Source: Lachnospiraceae bacterium UBA1201 (GTDB lineage Bacteria; Bacillota; Clostridia; Lachnospirales; Lachnospiraceae). From it: DNA of 16,206 bases. The stretch is taken from positions 21,981 through 38,186 of the forward strand of contig DBXX01000018.1 of the NCBI GenBank assembly GCA_002309675.1, in the 5' to 3' direction. The notes beneath the pieces are model-generated. The model made no database searches and had not been told where the DNA came from. It saw nothing but the letters and a program-made list of their open reading frames with translations. How positions within the stretch are numbered: position 1 is the stretch's first letter; each line of letters starts with the position of its first letter. The position numbers were made by a program, and so were the translations under genes. Shown piece by piece: positions 15,598-16,206 of the stretch.

Positions 15598-16206
15598 TCA
15601 TGCCTTTTTGATCAGCATTTCCTTACCGCCCATGTACGGCTGCAGCGCCTTCGGGATGCGGATGTTCCCCTCGGCCGTGAGGTTGTTCTCCAGGAAGGCG
15701 ATCAACATACGCGGCGGCGCAACTACGGTATTATTCAGGGTGTGTGCCAGGTACTTGCCGTCGGCTCCGTTTACGCGGATCTTCAGGCGGCGCGCCTGCG
15801 CGTCACCGAGATTCGAACAACTGCCGACCTCGAAATACTTCTTCTGTCTGGGTGACCATGCCTCGACATCGACACTCTTTACCTTCAGGTCAGCCAGGTC
15901 ACCCGAGCAGCACTCCAGCGTACGCACCGGGATGTCCAGCGAACGGAACAGCTCGACAGTGTACTTCCACAGTTTGTCATACCACATCATGCTGTCTTCC
16001 GGCTTGCAGACTACGATCATCTCCTGCTTCTCGAACTGGTGGATACGGTATACGCCGCGCTCCTCCAGGCCGTGTGCGCCCTTCTCCTTACGGAAGCAAG
16101 GCGAATAGCTGGTCAGAGTCAGCGGCAGGCTGTCCTCCGGCAGGATCTGGTCGATGAAACGGCCGATCATCGAGTGCTCGCTGGTACCGATCAGGTACAG
16201 GTCCTC
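15598..16206 (-). CDS. serS: Seryl-tRNA synthetase (3' part; the 5' end lies outside the window)
   Basis: The last 202 residues of a class II synthetase for tRNA-Ser are visible, in frame to the window edge; the first residues seen are EDLYLIGTSEHS. The catalytic core shows YSPCFRKEKGAHG, GVYRIHQFEKQEM (motif 2), CCSGDLADLK, EAWSPRQKKYFEVGSCSNLG, QARRLKIR, and motif 3 HTLNNTVVAPPRMLIAFLEN, ending PYMGGKEML. Motif 2 reads GLEERGVYRIHQF rather than the GRDTRGLIRMHQF style of common bacterial SerRS, suggesting the alternative type seen in some archaea and Clostridia. Whether it is the only serS of the genome cannot be told. It precedes asnS by 33 bases. Confidence 0.93.
   Translation of the reverse strand, partial: EDLYLIGTSEHSMIGRFIDQILPEDSLPLTLTSYSPCFRKEKGAHGLEERGVYRIHQFEKQEMIVVCKPEDSMMWYDKLWKYTVELFRSLDIPVRTLECCSGDLADLKVKSVDVEAWSPRQKKYFEVGSCSNLGDAQARRLKIRVNGADGKYLAHTLNNTVVAPPRMLIAFLENNLTAEGNIRIPKALQPYMGGKEMLIKKA

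Overview
The window looks like a chromosomal piece of a Clostridia-class Firmicute, most likely a member of the Lachnospiraceae. This rests on strong Shine-Dalgarno sites, sigma-A-type promoters, a cysteine T-box in front of cysE-cysS-mrnC-rlmB (the order also seen in Bacillus), a DUF4364 gene, an ECF transporter S component, a sortase and a lipobox lipoprotein. The family assignment is inference. No IS, phage, CRISPR array, rRNA or tRNA is visible, and most genes are housekeeping.

Layout: 1-401 is the 5' part of a DUF4364 gene on the minus strand. It is divergent from rho (809-2761, +), and both have clear promoters in the 407-base gap. Rho carries a disordered insert of about 240 residues. 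After the rho terminator, everything to 11 kb is on the minus strand. Reading in the direction of transcription: a possible HIRAN-like small protein (3342-2998) lies downstream of the operon cysE-cysS-mrnC-rlmB (6667-3440), which is preceded by a full T-box leader with a TGC specifier (about 7035-6742). Upstream of that is a two-gene unit, a VTC-domain polyphosphate polymerase (8593-7835) and a DUF4956 membrane protein (7792-7076). Then come thrC (10229-8733) and an ECF S component (10991-10401), each with its own promoter. A divergent gap of 336 bases separates the ECF gene from a sortase gene on the plus strand (11328-12248), which ends in a strong terminator. The right end is a minus-strand unit: serS (3' part, running off the window), asnS, and a repeat-containing lipoprotein with an acidic tail.

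How the genes fit together: cysE makes O-acetylserine, the direct precursor of cysteine. cysS charges tRNA-Cys, and the T-box senses uncharged tRNA-Cys and controls both. mrnC and rlmB, which act in 23S rRNA maturation, ride on the same transcript through overlapping or nearly abutting gene junctions. The VTC/DUF4956 pair is probably a polyphosphate-making membrane system. The sortase and the lipoprotein are cell-surface functions but are not co-transcribed.

The most interesting points are: the prion-like low-complexity insert in Rho; the VTC/DUF4956 pair; a compact, possibly pseudoknotted leader before the ECF gene; a perfect dyad over the -35 of the sortase promoter; and paired hairpins without U-tracts between thrC and the VTC gene. 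I did not find a clearly new multi-gene defence or mobile system here.
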